Shown: positions 8,428 through 16,988, numbered from the stretch's first letter. The stretch is DNA of 64,000 bases from Labilithrix sp. (GCA_019637195.1 JAHBWA010000036.1:1-64000); one strand, 5' to 3'. A program made the numbers and translations. Notes: generated by a model from the sequence alone, not told the origin.

Positions 8428-11400
8428 ATGGCGTTCTGGGACATGTTCTCGGGGGGACGGTCGCGCTCGTCGGATCTGACAGAGGGCGCCGCACTGGCTC
8501 GCGTTGGCGGGCCGGACGCGGATCCCGTGTTCGTTCCGCGAGGCGGTCGTCCACTTCCGCAAAATACGCGCGCTCCGAACGTCCTCGGCGCCCAGCCGCA
8601 GACGTTCGCCCGTGGTCGCGAGGTCGCCGCGCTCCTCTTGTGGACGCTGGCGGTGTTCTTCGCGCTCGCGCTCGCGTCGTACGCCGGGGAGCCGGCCGTC
8701 GCGGGGCAGACGGAGCCGCCGAGCGTCACCGGCGAAGACTGGGTCGGCCCGGTGGGCGCCGTCGTCGCGCGCGGCGCGGTCGGCCTCGTCGGCGTGATGT
8801 CGTGGGTCGTGCCGTTCGAGGCGCTGCTGCTCGGCATCCCCTTCGTGACCGGGCGCCGTAGCCGCGCCACCGCCGCGCGGATGGCCGGCGACATCCTCCT
8901 CGTCGTGATCGGCGCCTCGCTCGTGCAGGTCGGCTGGCCGGAGAAGGTCGCCTTCGGCCGCCACGCGGCGGGCGGCCTCGTGGGCGAGCTGTTCGGCGAG
9001 ATCGCCCGCTCGCTCTTCTCGACCGCGGGCTCGTTCCTCGTCGGCTTCGCGCTCGTCGGCCTCATCTTGATCGGGCGCGCGAGCTTCTCGTTCATCGCGC
9101 TGATGCGCACGCTCGCGCGGATCGGCCGCCTCGTCGTGACGCGCTTCCGCGGCGCGACCGAGTCGATCGCGGCGGCCTGGAAGAAGGCGCGCGAGCTCGA
9201 GCGCACGCGCGCGGAGGAGTCGCGCAAGGCGAGCGAGCCGCACATCGCGCTCCCCGGCGACGACGAGGCGATGATCCTCGGCGGCGATCCGCTCGACGAC
9301 GGCGGCGAGCACGACATCGCGCCGGAGCCGTCCGCCGCGCCGCCGGTCACGCGCGTGCGCGTCGCGTCGACCGAGGCGTTCCCGGAGGTGAGCCCGCTCG
9401 TCCTCACGGAGCCGTCTCCCAAGCGATCCCGCGCGGCGGCCCCACTCCTCGAGAGTGTGAGCTCGAACGCGAACCGGCTCGAGCCGGGGAAGCCGAAGGC
9501 GCGGCGAAAGAAGAGCGAGGACGACGCCTCGCACGAGAGCGGCGCGATCGAAGCCAAGCTCGACGCCGAGGTCCCCGCTTCGTCGGCCAGGAAGAGCCGC
9601 CGCAAGAAGGCCGCGCCGCCCGAGGTGAGCGTCGAGGAGGCCATCGAGCAGGCGTGCGGCGACGAGGACGAAGAGGACGACGCGGAGGGCGGAGGCGCAG
9701 AGGAGAGCGATCCCGTCGCGCTGCCGGTGACGCCGCTCGAGAGCGTCGAGGTCACGCGCGGCGACGCCGAGTCGAAGAAGAAGCCGCGCGCGTCGAAGCC
9801 GGTCGAGGCCCCCGCGGGGATCACGATCGTCGACACGTCGGCGGCGCTCGAGAAGGACGCGCCGGTCGCCGAGGAGCCCGTCAAGAAGGAGAAGGCGAAG
9901 GAGAAGAAGGCCAAGGAGACGCCGGCCTTCAAGCTCCCGTCGCTCGACATGCTCGTGCCCGCGCCCGCGAACATCGGTCCGGTGTTCGACGAGGTGAAGC
10001 TCCGCGCGAACGCCGAGCTCCTGGTGAAGACGCTCGCCGACTACAAGGTCACCGGCAAGGTCGAGGAGATCCTGCCCGGCCCCGTGGTCACGACCTTCGA
10101 GGTGTCGCCCGTCGCCGGCACCAAGGTGAGCAAGGTCGCCGCGCTCGCCGACGATCTCGCGCTCGCGCTCGCGAAGAAGGTCCGCATCGTCGCGCCGATC
10201 CCGGGCAAGAACCGCATCGGCTTCGAGCTCCCGAACGACAAGCGCGTCGCGGTCAACCTGCGCGACCTCGTCGAGGACCGCCGCTTCCAAACGCTCGACG
10301 TCCCGCTGCCCGTGGTGCTCGGCCGCGACATCGTCGGCAACCCCGTGTACGCCGACCTCGCGAGCATGCCCCACGCGATCGTCGCGGGCGCGACGGGCGC
10401 CGGCAAGAGCGTCGGCCTCAACGTCATGCTCACGTCGCTCCTCTTCCGGCGCACGCCCGAGGAGCTCCGCATGCTCATGATCGACCCGAAGGTCGTCGAG
10501 CTCGCGCCGTTCGACCGCATCCCGCACATGCTCCTGCCGGTCGTCACCGACATGAAGCAGGCGGCGACGGCGCTCAAGTGGGCCGTCGACGAGATGGAGC
10601 GCCGCTACCAGCTCTTCGCCGACGCCGGCACGAAGAACATCGGCACCTACAACGGCTGGGTGAAGCGCGTCCTCGCGGGCGAGATCAAGAACCCGCTCGG
10701 CAAGGCCATCGTCGGGCGCGACCACAACAACCTCCAGGAGGTCCTGTCGGTCCGCTTCGACGATCCCGAGGGCGAGCAGCTCCTGCCCGAAGTCCTCCCG
10801 ATGATCGTGATCGTCATCGACGAGTTCGCCGACCTCATGATGCAGCAGGGCAAGGAGGTCGAGGCCTGCGTGGCGCGCCTCGCGCAGAAGGCCCGCGCCG
10901 CCGGCATGCACGTCATCCTCGCGACCCAGCGCCCGAGCGTCGACGTCATCACCGGCATGATCAAGGCGAACTTCCCGACGCGCATCGCCTTCCGCGTCGC
11001 GCAGAAGATCGACAGCCGCACGATCCTCGACGAGCAGGGCGCCGAGCACCTGCTCGGCAAGGGCGACATGCTCATCAAGCTCAACGGCACGAACGAGACG
11101 CGCCGCGTCCAGTGCCCCTGGGTCAGCGAGGAAGAAGTGCAGGAGGTCACCGACTTCCTCCGCGCGCAGGGCGAGCCGGTCTACGACGAGAACATCCTCA
11201 AGCCGCGCGACGACGAGGCCGCCGCCGAGGACGACGACGACGGCGAGACCGACCCGATGTACGACGACGCCGTGCGCATCGTGTCCGAGACGCGCCGTTG
11301 CTCGACCTCCTGGCTCCAGCGCAAGCTCGGGCTCGGCTACAACCGCGCCGCCCGCATCGTCGAGACGATGGAGCGCCGCGGCCTGGTCGGCCCCGCGAAC

Positions 11401-11439
11401 GGCGCGAAGGACCGCGAGGTCCTCATCGAAGCGATCTGA
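8428..11439 (+). CDS. ftsK: DNA translocase FtsK/SpoIIIE
   Basis: Septum-located ATP-driven DNA pump that clears and resolves chromosome termini at division. The 1003-residue product has about four N-terminal TM helices (first around residues 67-85, last around 190-215), an Asp/Glu/Lys-rich linker of roughly 300 residues, then the motor: alpha domain (VTTFEVSPVAGTKVSK), Walker A GATGAGKS (about 654-661), Walker B VIVIDEFADLM (about 793), LATQRPSVDVITG, and a C-terminal gamma winged-helix domain (RRCSTSWLQRKLGLGYNRAA), which recognises polar KOPS-type sites in homologues. Intact and of typical length. It stands alone, divergent from the HEAT-like lipoprotein. Confidence 0.97.
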   Translation: MAFWDMFSGGRSRSSDLTEGAALARVGGPDADPVFVPRGGRPLPQNTRAPNVLGAQPQTFARGREVAALLLWTLAVFFALALASYAGEPAVAGQTEPPSVTGEDWVGPVGAVVARGAVGLVGVMSWVVPFEALLLGIPFVTGRRSRATAARMAGDILLVVIGASLVQVGWPEKVAFGRHAAGGLVGELFGEIARSLFSTAGSFLVGFALVGLILIGRASFSFIALMRTLARIGRLVVTRFRGATESIAAAWKKARELERTRAEESRKASEPHIALPGDDEAMILGGDPLDDGGEHDIAPEPSAAPPVTRVRVASTEAFPEVSPLVLTEPSPKRSRAAAPLLESVSSNANRLEPGKPKARRKKSEDDASHESGAIEAKLDAEVPASSARKSRRKKAAPPEVSVEEAIEQACGDEDEEDDAEGGGAEESDPVALPVTPLESVEVTRGDAESKKKPRASKPVEAPAGITIVDTSAALEKDAPVAEEPVKKEKAKEKKAKETPAFKLPSLDMLVPAPANIGPVFDEVKLRANAELLVKTLADYKVTGKVEEILPGPVVTTFEVSPVAGTKVSKVAALADDLALALAKKVRIVAPIPGKNRIGFELPNDKRVAVNLRDLVEDRRFQTLDVPLPVVLGRDIVGNPVYADLASMPHAIVAGATGAGKSVGLNVMLTSLLFRRTPEELRMLMIDPKVVELAPFDRIPHMLLPVVTDMKQAATALKWAVDEMERRYQLFADAGTKNIGTYNGWVKRVLAGEIKNPLGKAIVGRDHNNLQEVLSVRFDDPEGEQLLPEVLPMIVIVIDEFADLMMQQGKEVEACVARLAQKARAAGMHVILATQRPSVDVITGMIKANFPTRIAFRVAQKIDSRTILDEQGAEHLLGKGDMLIKLNGTNETRRVQCPWVSEEEVQEVTDFLRAQGEPVYDENILKPRDDEAAAEDDDDGETDPMYDDAVRIVSETRRCSTSWLQRKLGLGYNRAARIVETMERRGLVGPANGAKDREVLIEAI

Positions 11440-11511
11440 CCGCCGTCGGCGACCTGGTGGCTGGGCGCGGCGGCGAAGCGCTCGTCGGGTGCGAGAGGAC
11501 AGAAGCCGGGC

Positions 11512-12003
11512 TCACAACGACCTTCGGCGCTTCTTTGCCTTCGAGGAGGTGCGTCGCGCACGAACGCCCTTGAGCACCCGGACATCCTCACGATCTACGG
11601 GGCGTCCAGCGATTTCCTTCACGAGGATGAGATGGTCGAGCCCGATGTAGGGGGCTGGTTCCGCTCCGAACGTGGCGACTACGCGCTCTTTCCAGGCGTC
11701 GCGAAAGGGGAGCCCTTCAAGGCCCGTCAGCACGTCGATGCGGACAGGGCTTCGTCCCAAGACGAGCACCGTTCGCTCATCGAGTAGCTTTTCGAGCGCG
11801 ATGCTGTCCGGCTCTTCCCCGAGGAACTCCGAGATGGCTTTCTGCGAGCGTTTCGCGTTCGCCGGAGTTCGATCGATCCACACGTCCACGTCCTTCGTCG
11901 CCCTGGGGCGCGCGTGAAACGCCACCGCGTACCCCCCGACCAGCAGGTAGCGGACGCGGTGCGCGTTCAACGAAGCGATGAACTCTACGAAATCCGGGAA
12001 CAC
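11512..12003 (-). CDS. Nucleotidyltransferase-fold protein (DUF6036-like)
   Basis: A 163-residue cytosolic protein with the minimal nucleotidyltransferase fold: FIASLNAHRVRYLLVGGYAV, AFHARPRATKDVDVWIDR (metal-binding D-x-D is DVD) and VRIDVLTGLEGLPF (third acidic residue). The C-terminus is basic (RARRTSSKAKKRRRSL). The GTG at 12003 is chosen because homologous proteins, as I recall them, begin with an FPDF-like sequence and an AGAGGG site is 4-5 bases upstream. Proteins of this type often sit after a small partner gene in toxin-antitoxin-like pairs; a candidate partner overlaps here. The nucleotide-transfer target is unknown. Confidence 0.8.
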   Translation of the reverse strand: MFPDFVEFIASLNAHRVRYLLVGGYAVAFHARPRATKDVDVWIDRTPANAKRSQKAISEFLGEEPDSIALEKLLDERTVLVLGRSPVRIDVLTGLEGLPFRDAWKERVVATFGAEPAPYIGLDHLILVKEIAGRPVDREDVRVLKGVRARRTSSKAKKRRRSL

Positions 12004-12148
12004 GCTGCCCTCTGGTTCGCAAACAATCGACGAGACAGGAGTGCACGGCTTCCACGCGCTCTGCGCCGGTCGTGTGCTCGGTCCAGTAGCGCAGGTCGAG
12101 CTCGTCCGACTCCTCGAGCGTTCCGACCATGACAACCCAGCGGCTCAT
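11777..12148 (-). CDS. Possible small partner of the nucleotidyltransferase (uncertain)
   Basis: The first 55 or so codons (MSRWVVMVGTLEESDELDLR then YWTEHTTGAERVEAVH) resemble small proteins found immediately upstream of DUF6036-type nucleotidyltransferases, which carry a YW...T..ER motif; this comparison is from memory. A GGGGGC lies just upstream of the ATG at 12148. The frame has no stop near the expected end and runs on through the nucleotidyltransferase gene in another frame, giving a nonsensical Arg-rich tail. Either a frameshift or mutation has removed its stop, or the reading is an overlapping artefact. Confidence 0.3.
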   Translation of the reverse strand: MSRWVVMVGTLEESDELDLRYWTEHTTGAERVEAVHSCLVDCLRTRGQRVPGFRRVHRFVERAPRPLPAGRGVRGGVSRAPQGDEGRGRVDRSNSGERETLAESHLGVPRGRAGQHRARKATR

Positions 12149-12386
12149 GACTGCCCCCGGAGCGTACCACGAACGCAGGACCATCCTCCGTCCGGTCGAG
12201 GTTCATGGCGCACATCAAGCTCACCGGCCCGACTCGTTTGGTCGTGATCGGCGCGCCGGTCGTAGGGCCTCGGAAAGAAATCGTGCGCCCGGGCCGCTAC
12301 AGCCGCGGCGCCGCCCGTGTCTCCTCCGCGGAAGGGGCAAGGACCGGCACGGAGCCGGCCTCACGCCCTCCTTGCGAGGCACTCTC

Positions 12387-12806
12387 ATGTTTCTTCTCTC
12401 GATGGTGATCGGAATTGCGGGCGGGCTCCTGGCGATGTCCTCTCTGCTCGTCGGGCGCTCCGCTCAGGCCGCCGAGAAGCTGGCGACGCTCGCGAAGTAC
12501 CAGGGCTGGATCGGCCTGACGATGTTCGGCTGGGGCGTCTGGGAGCTGATCCAGTGCGTGCTCAACCTGGGCCTCATCGCGCAGAGCCCGCTGGTCTTCG
12601 TGTTCTGGGCGCTCTCGGGCGTCGCCGACTTCACCGTGGGGCTCCTCCTCGGCTTCGGTCTCATCTCGACGTACGCGTTCCGCGGCAACGCGATGGCGAT
12701 CGCCAAGGGCGACGCCATCCGCTCGAAGCTCGTCGCCTTCCAGGTGCCGCTCGGCGCTCTCGCGATCGTGACGTCGCTCGGCTACGGCGTGCTGCACTTC
12801 GTGTGA
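12387..12806 (+). CDS. Small four-TM membrane protein, unknown function
   Basis: The 139-residue product is nearly all hydrophobic: TM stretches around residues 1-21 (MFLLSMVIGIAGGLLAMSSL), 40-65 (GWIGLTMFGWGVWELIQCVL), 72-96 (PLVFVFWALSGVADFTVGLL) and 115-138 (PLGALAIVTSLGYGVLHFV). The ATG at 12387 has GAGG 8 bases upstream; the frame remains open further upstream but is Arg-rich and not plausible as protein. No recognisable family. It is flanked by the nucleotidyltransferase and the sigma factor gene, both on the minus strand, so it is a single-gene unit. Confidence 0.65.
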   Translation: MFLLSMVIGIAGGLLAMSSLLVGRSAQAAEKLATLAKYQGWIGLTMFGWGVWELIQCVLNLGLIAQSPLVFVFWALSGVADFTVGLLLGFGLISTYAFRGNAMAIAKGDAIRSKLVAFQVPLGALAIVTSLGYGVLHFV

Positions 12807-12892
12807 GCGGACGACGGCAGCGCCGGGCGGGAACGTCGGTCCCGCCCGCGCTGGTCGAACACGGTCCCGCCCGCGCTGGTCGAACGCGGTCG

Positions 12893-13714
12893 TCAGCCGG
12901 CCGCGCTTCGCGACTCTGCGAGCGCGTGCTGCAGGCTCACGTCGAGGCGGCTCTGGATCAGGCGGAGCAGGCTCTCGACCTCGGGCGGCGCGAGGCGGAG
13001 CTCGACCTCGAGCCGCTCCTTCGTCCCCTCGGACAGCTCGTGGCGGGCGCGCTCCAGCCGCCGGAGGACCGTGAGGCGGTGGACCCCGAGCACCTTGCCG
13101 ACCTCCTCCATCGAGAGGCGGTCGAGGTAGTGGAGCTTGAGCAAGAGGCGCGTGCCGGGCGCGAGCGCCTCGACGGTCTCGAGGAACACCCGGCGGAAGA
13201 GGTCGCGGTACTTGCCCTTGAGCAGCTCGAGCTCGAGATCGCTCGTCGCCTCCGTGACGAGCGCGTCCTCGACGCTCGGGCCGGTGTTCGCGAGCGGCGT
13301 CTCGCGCTTCAGGTTGAGCCACGCGCGCACCGCGGCGACGCGGACCCACGCGCGCAGCTCTCCGCGCCCCGCGTACGTGAGGATGCGCGCGCGCTGCCCT
13401 GGCTCGGCGACGAGCAGGCGATGACGGAGCCGCTGGACGGCCTCCTCGGCCTCGGCCGGCGGCGCGCGCCGCGCGCGGAGGACGTTCGCGAGATCGGCGA
13501 AGCAGGCGGCCTCGAGGGCGGCGACCGCAGGCGCGACGCCGAAGCCCGCGTGGAACGCGAGCCACAGATCGGCCGCGCGCAGCGAGGTCAGCGGATCGCT
13601 CTCCTCCGCGCTCGCCCGGAGCCCGCCGACGAAGCGCGCGAACGCGACGGGGTCCGCGCCCGGCCACGGTGGCCAGGCCGCCATCGCGGTCGAGACGAAT
13701 TGGTCGAGGTCCAT
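12893..13714 (-). CDS. Sigma-70 family factor of the myxobacterial kinase-linked type
   Basis: A 273-residue sigma-70-like protein. Helical region 2-like sequence (AEEAVQRLRHRLLV, LRAWVRVAAVRAWLN) is followed by region 4 with a helix-turn-helix (LLLKLHYLDRLSMEEVGKVL then GVHRLTVLRRLERARHEL). The long N-terminus and atypical region 2 match the group of sigma-70 factors expanded in Myxococcales (TIGR03001-like), by recollection. It is transcribed divergently from a Ser/Thr kinase that has an anti-sigma-type zinc finger, with a 90-bp shared intergenic region, so the kinase may control this sigma factor. Promoter targets unknown. Confidence 0.8.
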   Translation of the reverse strand: MDLDQFVSTAMAAWPPWPGADPVAFARFVGGLRASAEESDPLTSLRAADLWLAFHAGFGVAPAVAALEAACFADLANVLRARRAPPAEAEEAVQRLRHRLLVAEPGQRARILTYAGRGELRAWVRVAAVRAWLNLKRETPLANTGPSVEDALVTEATSDLELELLKGKYRDLFRRVFLETVEALAPGTRLLLKLHYLDRLSMEEVGKVLGVHRLTVLRRLERARHELSEGTKERLEVELRLAPPEVESLLRLIQSRLDVSLQHALAESRSAAG

Positions 13715-13804
13715 GGGAACGCGCGTCGCCGCCGTGATTCGCGGCCAGAGAGGCTATCACGGGGCGCCGGGGCGCCGGTAGGCTAGGGGCTGAGCACGCA
13801 GATC

Positions 13805-15676
13805 ATGTCGGACTGCCTCGATGACAACGGCGCCCTCGAGCTCCTCGACGGGCGGCTCCCGTCGGCCGCGCGCGCCGCCGTCGAGCGTCACATCGAGTCG
13901 TGCGATGCGTGTCGCGAGCTCGTCGCCGAGCTCGCCAAGGTCGACGCGGACGAGTCCGGCGGCGCGGCCGACACCGAGCGGACGGCGCTCGCCGAGAGCT
14001 CGGGGCTCACGCACGCCGGGCCCTACCGCATCGAGCGACAGATCGGGAGCGGGGCGGCGGGCACCGTGTACCGCGCCGTCGACGACCGCACGCGAGAGGT
14101 CGTCGCGCTCAAGTACGTGACCGATCCCGCCTGGCGCGCGCGCTTCGGCCGCGAGGTCGAGACGCTCGCGCGGCTCGCGCACCCCGGCATCGTCCGGTAC
14201 ATCGGTCACGGCGAGACGCCGCACGGTCTCTACCTCGCGATGGAGTGGCTCGACGGCGAGGACCTCGAGCGCTGCCTCCGGCGCGGCCCGCTCCCCTGGC
14301 AGGCGGTCCGGCTCCTCGGGCTTCGCCTCACCGCGGCGCTCGCGCACGCGCACGCGCTGGGCGCCGTGCACCGTGACCTCGGCCCGCGCAACGTGTTCCT
14401 GCCGGGCGGCCGCGTCGAGGACGCGAAGCTCCTCGACTTCGGCCTCGTCCGGGTGCGCGACGGGCTCGAGCGGACGGCGTCGCAGGCCGTGCTCGGCACG
14501 CCGTTCTACATGGCGCCCGAGCAGGTGAAGGATCCGAAGAACGTCGACGCGCGCGCGGACCTGTTCGCGCTCGGCGTCCTCTTCTACGAGGCCGTCTCGG
14601 GCGCGAGGCCGTTCCAGGGCGAGGACCTCTTCACCGTCTGGGTGCGGATCGTCGATCACGCCGCGCCCGATCTCCGGACGCTCACGCGCGGCGTGCCCGA
14701 GGCGTTCATCCTCGTCATCGAGGCGCTCCTCGCGAAGGATCCGCAGGCGCGGCCGGCGTCGGCGGCCGAGGTCCATCGGGGCCTCGTCCTGCTCGAGGGG
14801 CTCGCGCGGAGCACGGCCGAGCCGCCGCCGCCGGCGGCGCCGCCGCGCGCGGACATCGTGCATCCGGGGCCGGCGTTCGGCGCGAGCGGCGGACCGGCGT
14901 TCGGCGCGAGCGGCGGACCGGCGTTCGGCGCGAGCGGGGGACCGAGCGGCGTGGCGCGCACCGCGACGCCGCCGCCGGGGCGCCGTGGCTCGGGCGTCTT
15001 CGTCGCCGCGGGCGTCGGCGTGACGGCGATCGTCGCCGCGTCGACGCTCGCCGTCGTCGGGCCGCGCCTCGCGCGCCGAGGTCCGGCGAGCGAGTCGAGC
15101 GTCGCGAGCGGGGCGAGCGATCCGGAGCCGAGCGGCGCGGGCGAGTCGAGCGACCGGGAGCCGGGCGGCGCGGACGAGTCGAACGAGGATCGACCGGGCG
15201 CAGGCGGGGCCGACCCGCGCGCGCCGGGCGTCGCCGCGAAGATGAGCCCGCTCGGCGGCGAGGAGGCCGCTGGCGGGCCGTCGGCGTCGTCCGTGGCCGC
15301 GCCGCTGACGGATGGCGAGACCGCGCCGTCTGCGGCGGCCGGCGGCGACAAGCAGGCCGGACGCGAGCCGATGGAGACGCTCTTCTGCGGCGCCGACAAC
15401 GTCGAGCACCGTCGCGGCGGGCACTACGGCGCGGACCGGGCGACCCGCGAGAACGCCGCGGTGACGATCGGCGGGCTGTGCAAGGCGACGCTCGAGGACT
15501 GCGTGATCGAGGGGCCTCGTTCGGTGAACGTGCTGCACGAGGGGGAGCTCACGCTCCGTCGCTGCCGCGTCCTCGGCGACGTCTCGCTCATCGGGGCGGT
15601 GACGCTGACGCTCGAAGGGACGACGCTGGCGAAGCCGCCGCGCGTCGTGGGCAAGGCGCGCGTCATCCGCCGCTGA
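13805..15676 (+). CDS. Membrane Ser/Thr protein kinase with N-terminal zinc-finger anti-sigma-like domain
   Basis: A 623-residue single-pass kinase. Residues 1-45 carry an anti-sigma-type zinc motif H29-xxx-C33-xx-C36. The kinase domain (about 74-340) has glycine loop IGSGAAGTVYRA, VALKYV lysine, HRDLGPRNV catalytic loop with the usual Lys replaced by Gly, LLDFGLVR and MAPEQV. A linker with three tandem GPAFGASG repeats precedes a TM helix at about 398-421. The outer part is Ser/Asp/Gly-rich and ends in a roughly 100-residue domain (LFCGADNVEH ... LRRCRVLGDVSLIGAVTLTL) that looks like short parallel beta-helix turns. The layout suggests envelope signals gate the kinase and a cytosolic zinc finger handles the divergent sigma factor; that link is inferred. 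Confidence 0.88.
   Translation: MSDCLDDNGALELLDGRLPSAARAAVERHIESCDACRELVAELAKVDADESGGAADTERTALAESSGLTHAGPYRIERQIGSGAAGTVYRAVDDRTREVVALKYVTDPAWRARFGREVETLARLAHPGIVRYIGHGETPHGLYLAMEWLDGEDLERCLRRGPLPWQAVRLLGLRLTAALAHAHALGAVHRDLGPRNVFLPGGRVEDAKLLDFGLVRVRDGLERTASQAVLGTPFYMAPEQVKDPKNVDARADLFALGVLFYEAVSGARPFQGEDLFTVWVRIVDHAAPDLRTLTRGVPEAFILVIEALLAKDPQARPASAAEVHRGLVLLEGLARSTAEPPPPAAPPRADIVHPGPAFGASGGPAFGASGGPAFGASGGPSGVARTATPPPGRRGSGVFVAAGVGVTAIVAASTLAVVGPRLARRGPASESSVASGASDPEPSGAGESSDREPGGADESNEDRPGAGGADPRAPGVAAKMSPLGGEEAAGGPSASSVAAPLTDGETAPSAAAGGDKQAGREPMETLFCGADNVEHRRGGHYGADRATRENAAVTIGGLCKATLEDCVIEGPRSVNVLHEGELTLRRCRVLGDVSLIGAVTLTLEGTTLAKPPRVVGKARVIRR
14873..14944 (+). repeat. 24-bp in-frame tandem repeat (3 copies) in the kinase linker
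   Basis: Three consecutive near-identical 24-bp units encode GPAFGASG three times just before the TM helix of the Ser/Thr kinase. The last copy differs by one base (ggcgggg for ggcgga). Such in-frame repeats can change copy number without frameshift and would alter linker length only. Confidence 0.85.
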
Positions 15677-15794
15677 GCGCCGCGGGGGCGCCGCGCGTCG
15701 TGGGCGAGGCGCGTGTCATCCGCCGCTGAGCGCCGCGGGGGCGCCGCGCGTCGTGGGCGAGGCGCGCGTCATCCGCCGCTGAGCGCCGCGGGGA
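15636..15794 (+). repeat. 53-bp tandem repeat (3 copies) spanning the kinase stop codon
   Basis: A 53-bp unit beginning CGCGTCGTGGGC occurs at 15641, 15694 and 15747. The first copy is the true 3' end of the kinase gene (PRVVGKARVIRR then stop), and copies 2 and 3 lie downstream and carry the same codons and stop in shifted frames, because 53 is not a multiple of three. Copies 2 and 3 share GGCGAGGC where copy 1 has GGCAAGGC, so the extra copies expanded after divergence from the coding copy. Confidence 0.85.
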
Positions 15795-15986
15795 CGCTGG
15801 CCTGCTCGTGTCCGTGTGGTGCGGGGCTGCGACCGACCGTGTGGAAGACGGTGGCCTACGCGGTATGGCGCGCCGCTTTCGCGCCGAACTGCAAGAGGCG
15901 CTTCGCACCGCGCGCGCAACTCGCCGAGATGTCGTGTATCCTGATGGGAATACTGCTTGCTTCGAGCAGGCGCGGAGGTGCGGGGC
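15677..15986. other. Intergenic region with repeat copies
   Basis: About 310 bases without a convincing gene. The first 118 bases are copies 2 and 3 of the 53-bp repeat. The rest shows lower GC near 15935-15960 (TATCCTGATGGGAATACT), which could include a promoter for the following lipoprotein gene, but no clear -35/-10 pair is seen. No T-tract terminator found. Confidence 0.5.
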
Positions 15987-16988
15987 ATGCCGATGCGCAG
16001 CGCGATCGTCGTGGTGGTGGTGGCCGGGGCCTTCGCGAGCGTCGTGCTCGCGTGCGAGGACGACTCGAGCGGTGGCGGCGCCGCTCCGGCGCCTGGCGGT
16101 GACGCGGGGGACGGTGCGCTCGGACCCGGGACCACGCCGCCCGCGACCGCCGCGGGAGACTTCTGCGACAAGACCGTCGGCGTCGTCGTGAGCGCGCTCG
16201 AGTCGTGCTGCACGGCCGACGACAAGGTGACGGACGAATACGGCGTCTCGCACGGGCTGGTGTCGGCGGTGCTCCCGCTCTGTCGCTCGACGCTCGAGGC
16301 GTCGATCGCCAAGGCGCGCGTGCTCTACCGCGCCGACGCCGGCGAAGCGTGCTTCGCCGCGTATCGGTCGAACTACGCGCCCGACCAGTGCGCGAACATC
16401 ATGCAGACCTTCGCGGATCCGTCGGGCTCCGCGTGCCGAGCCGCCTTCGCGGGCGTCGGCGAAGCGGGCGCGCCGTGCCTCGGCGATCACGAGTGCGTCG
16501 ACGGTCTGACATGTGTAGGGTACACGAAAGGCGCGGACGGCGCCTGCAAGCCGCCGCCGGCGATCGGTGAGGCCTGCGGGGCGGCGCGCGTCGACGGAGG
16601 ATCGAGCGGCGTGGCGGTCGTGAAGTTCGGGACGCACCCCGCGTGCGTCGGCGGCGCGCGCTGCGTCGACGGCGAGTGCGCGAAGGCGGCGGCCGACGGC
16701 GAGAGCTGCACGTTCTCCGACGACTGCGCCGCGCCGCTCGAGTGCGTGCTCGGCAAGTGCGGGGCGAGCGGTCCCGGCGGCGCGGGCGCGCGGTGCCTGC
16801 AGAGCGACGACTGCGCGCCCGATACGTTCTGCGAGCGCGCCTCGGGGGCCGGCGAGGGGACGTGCACCAAGCGGCGGTCGGCCGGCGGCAGCTGCACCGG
16901 GGCCGCGTTCGTGACCGAGTGCATCGGCCGGTGCGACGCGGAGATCGGCGCGCCCGGGACGTGCGTGTCGTTCTGCGGCTCGCCCTGA
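15987..16988 (+). CDS. Cys-rich lipoprotein (Dickkopf-like CxxxxxC repeats)
   Basis: A 333-residue predicted lipoprotein: signal SAIVVVVVAGAFASVVLAC, acidic/Gly linker, then a conserved N-terminal four-Cys part (FCDKTVGVVVSALESCC) and five or so short modules of the form GxxCxxxxDC/ECxxxLxCxxxxC (GAPCLGDHECVDGLTC, GESCTFSDDCAAPLECVLGKC, GARCLQSDDCAPDTFC). This is a common myxobacterial extracellular lipoprotein type of unknown role. A GGAGGTG lies 6 bases upstream of the ATG at 15987. The next gene, first of cluster A, starts 57 bp downstream and could be co-transcribed. Cysteines are probably disulfide-bonded outside the cell. Confidence 0.8.
   Translation: MPMRSAIVVVVVAGAFASVVLACEDDSSGGGAAPAPGGDAGDGALGPGTTPPATAAGDFCDKTVGVVVSALESCCTADDKVTDEYGVSHGLVSAVLPLCRSTLEASIAKARVLYRADAGEACFAAYRSNYAPDQCANIMQTFADPSGSACRAAFAGVGEAGAPCLGDHECVDGLTCVGYTKGADGACKPPPAIGEACGAARVDGGSSGVAVVKFGTHPACVGGARCVDGECAKAAADGESCTFSDDCAAPLECVLGKCGASGPGGAGARCLQSDDCAPDTFCERASGAGEGTCTKRRSAGGSCTGAAFVTECIGRCDAEIGAPGTCVSFCGSP

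Noticed and set aside
8157..9974. Continuation of the HEAT-like lipoprotein frame on the minus strand over more than 1.8 kb
   Set aside because: It is antisense to ftsK, Ser/Arg/Pro-rich and domain-free; the lipoprotein signal peptide marks the true start near 8156.
15808..16191. A 127-codon plus-strand frame overlapping the start of the Cys-rich lipoprotein
   Set aside because: It overlaps the signal peptide of a well supported gene in another frame and has no features of its own.
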